NCBI GenBank assembly: GCA_001875255.1
Contig: MJAN01000013.1
Location: 1 to 64,000, forward strand
Reading direction: 5' to 3'
Source of the DNA: Candidatus Sabulitectum silens
Lineage (GTDB): Bacteria; Fermentibacterota; Fermentibacteria; Fermentibacterales; JCC-6
DNA: 64,000 bases
Notes under the pieces: generated by a model
The model's input: only the letters and a program-made list of their open reading frames with translations
What the model was told of the DNA's origin: nothing
The model's database searches: none
Position numbers and translations under genes: made by a program
Shown: positions 59,181 through 64,000 of the stretch, piece by piece
Layout: each line of letters opens with the position of its first letter
How positions within the stretch are numbered: the first letter of the stretch is position 1

Positions 59181-59729
59181 TAGATTGTCGACCGTCCCCG
59201 GAGCCGCTAGAGATAGTTTTAGATTCAATGTGCGTGCTTCCATGGAGTGATAATGTACCTGAGAAAGAGGCTGAATGAACTTCTGACCTTATGGGGCAGG
59301 TTACCTCCTTGGCATAGTAATGTTACAGTTTCTGGCTTTTTCTCTTCTTGACCTGTCAGTTCCGCTTCGGTATTCTACAATCAAGTATCACAATCGATGT
59401 AAACAAGTGAAAATGCGAATCATTGAGCATGGTCCTGAGTGATTCATGAAAGGTGTGAAATCAGGTTTACTTCATTTTTGAAGAATCATAACGGAGGATG
59501 GAGACTTCGGCGAGACTTCAGTGCAACCTAACGCACTCTGAAGGTGATCTCAGAACGGCCCGCTGCCCCACATAGCCCACAATGTCATCGGGCCAATCAG
59601 CCCTTGGACAGTCTCCATCGGAACACCCAGTGATCAAGCTCTTGCAGGCCATTGAGCCTCCCTTCGTTGAAAAGAGGCTGGCCACTCGTTGTACAACTGC
59701 TTGCCCCACTTGTAGCAGGAAGGACCCTC
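59181..59729. other. Gap before the helicase gene
   Basis: No coding frame, RNA gene or repeat that I can support. A weak inverted pair CTTCAGTGC / GCACTCTGAAG lies near 59516-59545. The helicase ribosome site AGGAAGG is at its right end. Confidence 0.4.
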
Positions 59730-62700
59730 ATGTCGCCAGGGACCCTTGAGCTTGCCCGGAAGACTTGGATTGCCTCGCTAATCGATCTTTCCCGGAGAAA
59801 CAACCTCCTCTACTATCGGGAGACGAAACGTGGAACCCTGGACATCAGCCAGATGGCTGTGGAGAAACTTCGTGAAGCCATGTCCGGAAGTGCAGTCGCC
59901 CTAGAAGATATCATACCTCCAGACCTTCTTCCGGATAGCCAGAAGACCCTTAACAGCATTCGCCGTAAAGCCCTCTCCTTCTTCGAGGAAAAAGGGCTCG
60001 ATACGTTGCACTTGGCCTTCGGATTCGCCAGTTGGGGCGTGGATGACTCCGGTCGGCCTCCTGAAGCCGCCGTCTTCCTCGTGCCACTGAAGATCTCCCG
60101 CAAAGGCAGGGGCTGGAAGTACCTGATGATTAGCGCGACTGACGATCCGACCTTCAGCCCCGTTCTTGCCCATGTGATGCGTGAACAGAAGGAAATCCAG
60201 TTGCCTGCTGCGCTTTCCGAGGAGGAGGTCAGCCGGCTGGTTGCCGACCCCTTCGCTTATCTGGAGCACGTCCAAGAGACCCTGTTCAGCAAGACCGATG
60301 TCTCGATCACACAAAAGATTGCAGTCGCGAACTTCCTCTTCCAGAAGATGTCCATGGTGAAGGACATCCGGGACAGCACCGATTCCCAACTGGGAAACAA
60401 CCTTGTTCGAGCTCTTATCGGGCAGGTGGATGCCCGTGTGTCCCTGAAGGGGAAGCGAAAGCCTATCGATTTGGATGAGATAGCACCGGAGGCGGACCAT
60501 TCGGTGATGAGCGCGGATTCCAGCCAGCAGATGGTTATCCAGCGGGCACTTGATGGGGAGAGTGGCGTGGTGCATGGGCCGCCGGGGACCGGTAAAAGCC
60601 AGACGATCACCAACCTTATCTCGGCGATGATCGGCGCGGGGAAACGGGTCCTTTTCGTGGCCGAGAAGCGAGCGGCGCTTGATGTAGTCCTGAAGCGCCT
60701 TCGAGAAGTCGGTCTCGAGAACACTGTACTCGACATCCATGGATCTAGCCTTTCCAAGAAGGACTCTACGAAAGGGTAAAGGCATCCCTAGAGGAAGTTG
60801 AGCGGTCGAGTGCGGTGGAGACCTCCGCACTGATGCGTCGGTACTCGGAATGCCGCACAATCCTGAAGACCCATGCCCATGCGCTAAACAGAAAGCGCGT
60901 TCCTTGGGAGATTAGTCTCTACGATGCCTATGCGAGACATCTGGTACTGGAGCTGGAACGGAAACCCACGATCCGATTTCTTGATGACGTTCTGGACACT
61001 TTGGATCCGGATACCCGCCAGGCCATCCACGCAGATATCGAGACACTCCAAAGGGTAGCCGATCTTTTCCTTGGGCAGTCCAAATCTCCATGGAGAAACA
61101 TGCGGGTGGAATCGCAGGAGGATGCCGCGAAGCTTGGAAAACTAGCACAGACCCTTGCCTACCGGAATCTTCCCCCGGCCGTGGAAGCCACCACAGCGCT
61201 TTATGCTCGGTATGGATTGTCCGCATCAAGAAAGCTGACAGAGCTGGCGGGGTTGCTCGAGTCTGCCGTGGAGATCGTACGGCTCCGCACGTCTCTTCCC
61301 GAAGAGTTCATCGGGAAGGATCTGAAGGGGCTTCTGCATGACCTTTCTCCGATGGGTGCCCGTGGATTAGGGCCGTGGATGGCCCTTATCTTCAATAAAA
61401 GATACCGCGCGGCTAGAGCCCTGCTCAAAAGCCACCTCGCAGTGGGACACTGGCCGATCTAAAGAGAGACCTGAATCGCTTCCAGGCGCTAAAGGAAACC
61501 TGGAGCAAGACCACCAATCAATCGTTGGATGCCGTGATTTCATCAGACCTGAAGGCTCTTGATGCCTGGGATGCAGCATTACAGACCCTTCGTGCTATCG
61601 AAGAAACTGGACGAATCTCCCTCCGGAATTCACCGACGAGCAACTGCTCTCCTACGCACGTTCTCTCGCGAATGATACTGCCGGCCTGGGGCGGCAGCAT
61701 TATCGATGCATGGCCGAAGCGAGCCTGATCGAACGGGGCCTCGGTCCCTTCCTTGAGGAGATCAAGTCTAGGACTCCCTCCCCGGCACTCTGGAAGAAGT
61801 GGTTCGATGCGGTCTTCCTGTCCTCACTGATCAAAAGAGTGGAATTCGAGGACCCTGAGATCGCGATGTTCGATGCCGAGCGGATGAACAAGACGGTAGA
61901 CGACTTCCTGCTGGCAGACAGGAAACGTTTGGTGCTAAACCAGTTTCGGATCCGGCGAACGCAACAGGAGCGCATCATCCAGGCTATGAATCGTCATCCC
62001 GACCAAGAGATGATCGTCAGAGCGGAGGCCCGGAAATCCCGCAGGCAGCTACCAATCCGGCACATCATCCCCAAAGCGACGGACGTGATACTCGAGATGT
62101 TCCCATGTTGGCTGGCAAGCCCTCTCTCTGTCAGCCAGATGATCGATACAAAAACCGCTACTTCGACGCTGTGATCTTCGACGAGGCGAGTCAGGTTCTT
62201 CCGGAGGATGCCGTCCCTTCTCTTATGAGGGCCAACCAGCTCATCGTTGCTGGGGATCCGCATCAGCTTCCACCGACAACGTTCTTCAATAGCGTAGATG
62301 TAACTGAGGAGGAGTACGAGGAGCGGTTCACTAACAGTAATAGCTACGAGAGCCTGCTGGATGTCTCCATGACCTTCCTGGATACTTGGCCGCTCAACTG
62401 GCATTACAGAAGCCGCAACGAATCGCTGATCGCCTTTTCAAACAAAGAGATCTACAGCAACAGTCTTATCACCTTCCCGGCACCCGCGACGGAACCAGCC
62501 GTGGAGCACGTTCTTGTAGCGGACACGACCCTTGCCGGTAGCGAGCGTTCCACCCGCAGTTCCACGGAAGAAGCCAGGGCCGTCGTGAAGCGTGTCATCA
62601 CTCTGGCAAAGACGCATTCAGGGAAATCGGTTGGCGTCATCACAATGGGGCTGGCACACGCCAACAAGATCCAGGGGATTCTCGACCACTGGCTGGAAAC

Positions 62701-63679
62701 CCAAGGCAGGTTCGACCCATTCTTCGATGAGAGCAACGAGGAGAGGTTCTTCATCAAGAACCTGGAGCGGGTGCAAGGGGACGAACGCGACATTATTCTC
62801 CTGTCTGTAGGTTACTGCAAGACCGCCCAGGGTACTCTACCGCTGCGGTTCGGCCCCCTGCTCACGCAGGGTGGGGAGCGTCGGCTGAATGTAGCGGTCA
62901 CGCGTGCCCGGGAGAGGATGATTGTCTTCTCCTCCTTTGATGACCACGAGATCGACCTGTCCAAAACCTCGGCACGAGGGGTAGCTCTACTGAAGGAGTA
63001 CATCACGTACACCAAGCAGGGGAGTCAGAACACGGTGATCGGGCAACCCATGATCCGTGATCCACTCCTGAAGAAGGTCGGTGCGATGTACGATGATGCT
63101 GTCTTTCGCAAGGTTGCCGAAGTGGGGGTGTCCGCGACGAAGATCGATCTCGCTGTGCTGGGCAGCAACTCCGGTGAACCCCAATCCATAGCGATCGAGA
63201 TGGATGGGCCAGGTTACTACACTCTTCCGACCGTCCGGGATCGCGAGGGTATTCGTCCGGCGATGCTCCAAGGTCTGGGATGGGATTACGCAAGGTGCTG
63301 GGCACCTCAGCTCTATCGAGAAGCTGCACCAAAAATAGTTCTCAAGCAGGGAGCACGACCTGCCGAAAGTGAGGAGCAGGGCAGGCCCAAGCAGCAGGCA
63401 CGAGTGGACTGGGAAGCAGATGTCTACCGGAAGAATCTAGAGAAGGTGAACCACAGCGCATTACGCCAGGTGTCGCGCCCCTCCTTCCGTAGGGGGCTTC
63501 CCATCACGGAGTACTCAGATCAGCAGATCATCCAAGTTATCAACTGGCTCAGATCTGACGGCAAACTAAGAACCAAGGAACAGCTCCTTCGGGAGGTGGC
63601 GGAGGAGCTGGGATTCAAACGAATGGGGAAACGAATCCGGGATGCGATCATGCGAGCTTCCCCGCTTGCAGCGAAGTAG
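59730..63679 (+). CDS. DUF4011 helicase-nuclease (SF1 helicase with C-terminal Vsr-like domain)
   Basis: ATG at 59730 with AGGAAGG upstream. The N-terminal DUF4011 domain 'IDLSRRNNLLYYRETKRGTL' (residues 18-37) is followed by the SF1 helicase: Walker A 'GPPGTGKS' (283-290), 'FDEASQVLPEDA' (motif II), 'GDPHQLPPT' (motif III) and 'LNVAVTRARERM' (motif VI). A C-terminal Vsr/DUF559-like nuclease domain ('IDLAVLG', 'AIEMDGPGYY', 'VRDREGIR', 'LGWDYARCW') ends the protein. Lost bases near 60766, 61452, 61625 and 62152 split it. Corrected length is about 1318 residues. This architecture is known among phage-defence genes (DUF4011-helicase-Vsr, Hhe-like). Confidence 0.85.
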
Positions 63680-63818
63680 CTTAGACCTTTGGATGTTGTA
63701 GCAGATGTTATTCAGATGGAATCTGCAGTCCATAATACACGAACCTAACAAATGCGGCAGGAAACTGCTCCCCAGACACCCGAAGGCGGAGGGCCGGTTC
63801 GCATAGCCTCTGTAGGGC

Positions 63819-64000
63819 TCAGAACGGCCTAGGAGGGCTTATCCCATAGTTGACTGCCTTGGGAGCATCCAGGCGTATCCTCTTTTCCTGGGCCTCAATC
63901 TGCTTCTGCTGGTCTGCAGCCAACTGCAGGGCCTCGCCAAGAGTCTGTGGGACCTGGAACTGGTTGGGGACATTCCCGTAGTAGCCCTGCTTCCTTAGAG
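63819..64000 (-). CDS. C-terminus of a phage antirepressor-like protein, cut by window edge
   Basis: On the minus strand from the window edge the frame reads 'KQGYYGNVPNQFQVPQTLGEALQLAADQQ' (over the first ~30 residues), then 'IEAQEKRIRLDAPKAVNYG', and stops with TGA (complement of 63819-63821). 'PxTLxEALxLAADxxxQ' is the helical part found in KilA/antirepressor and Rha-type phage proteins. Only the last ~60 residues are inside the window. It supports that the element continues past the right edge. Confidence 0.55.
   Translation of the reverse strand, partial: LRKQGYYGNVPNQFQVPQTLGEALQLAADQQKQIEAQEKRIRLDAPKAVNYGISPPRPF

Overview
The window looks like chromosomal sequence from an uncultured anaerobic, Gram-negative-type bacterium, probably of the FCB superphylum (a Fermentibacteria-like lineage is my guess, low confidence). 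The reasons are: a C-terminal sorting/FlgD-like domain on an exported protein at the left edge, a six-gene Rnf complex (ferredoxin:NAD oxidoreductase), selenocysteine machinery (selA-selB), a complete division and cell-wall (dcw) cluster whose MurE carries the meso-diaminopimelate motif DNPR, and AGG/ATA-rich codon use.

Layout, left to right. 1-1.4 kb: end of an exported protein and three tRNAs (Arg, Lys, His, minus strand). 1.4-7.3 kb: nrdR, then rnfCDGEAB. 7.3-11.5 kb: a membrane protein with a CxxC motif (minus strand), then selA-selB. 11.6-16.9 kb: an exopolysaccharide operon (two nucleotide-sugar dehydrogenases, an SLBB protein, a Wzz-type tyrosine kinase). 17-32.1 kb: mraZ-rsmH-ftsL-ftsI-murE-murF-mraY-murD-ftsW-murG-murC-ftsQ-ftsA-ftsZ, preceded by five TGGG boxes that look like a MraZ operator over the promoter. 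32.2-34.6 kb: a radical SAM protein, rpmB (minus) and ssrA (tmRNA).

From 34.56 kb to the right edge is an integrated element. A tyrosine integrase sits immediately downstream of the ssrA 3' end, the classic insertion point. It is followed by an AlpA-like HTH protein, a phage-type repressor, a phage-like recombination set (DUF932 protein, RadC, YqaJ/RecE-like exonuclease, small partners), a serine recombinase and a truncated second copy. A minus-strand defence block follows (56.8 to 44.7 kb): type I restriction-modification hsdM-hsdS-hsdR, a YgjP/DUF45 metallopeptidase, a DUF6932 nucleotidyltransferase-like protein coupled to an unrecognised partner, and a ~1270-residue SIR2 protein resembling defence-associated sirtuins. 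Next come gene debris (a DUF1566 lipoprotein, fragments of a formylglycine-generating-enzyme-like gene and of a DUF5655 gene), a large DUF4011 helicase-nuclease, and the C-terminus of a phage-antirepressor-like protein at the edge. The right end of the element is not in the window.

A warning for any reader: about two thirds of the genes, including essential ones (ftsZ, ftsI, murC, murG, mraY), are interrupted by single-base frameshifts, nearly all at short homopolymers and mostly looking like a lost base. I read these as assembly or sequencing errors, not gene decay. CDS coordinates given here span the corrected gene, and the shift points are named in each entry.

The best candidate for something undescribed is the DUF6932 gene plus its overlapping partner (48.6-50.2 kb), embedded between the restriction system and the sirtuin.
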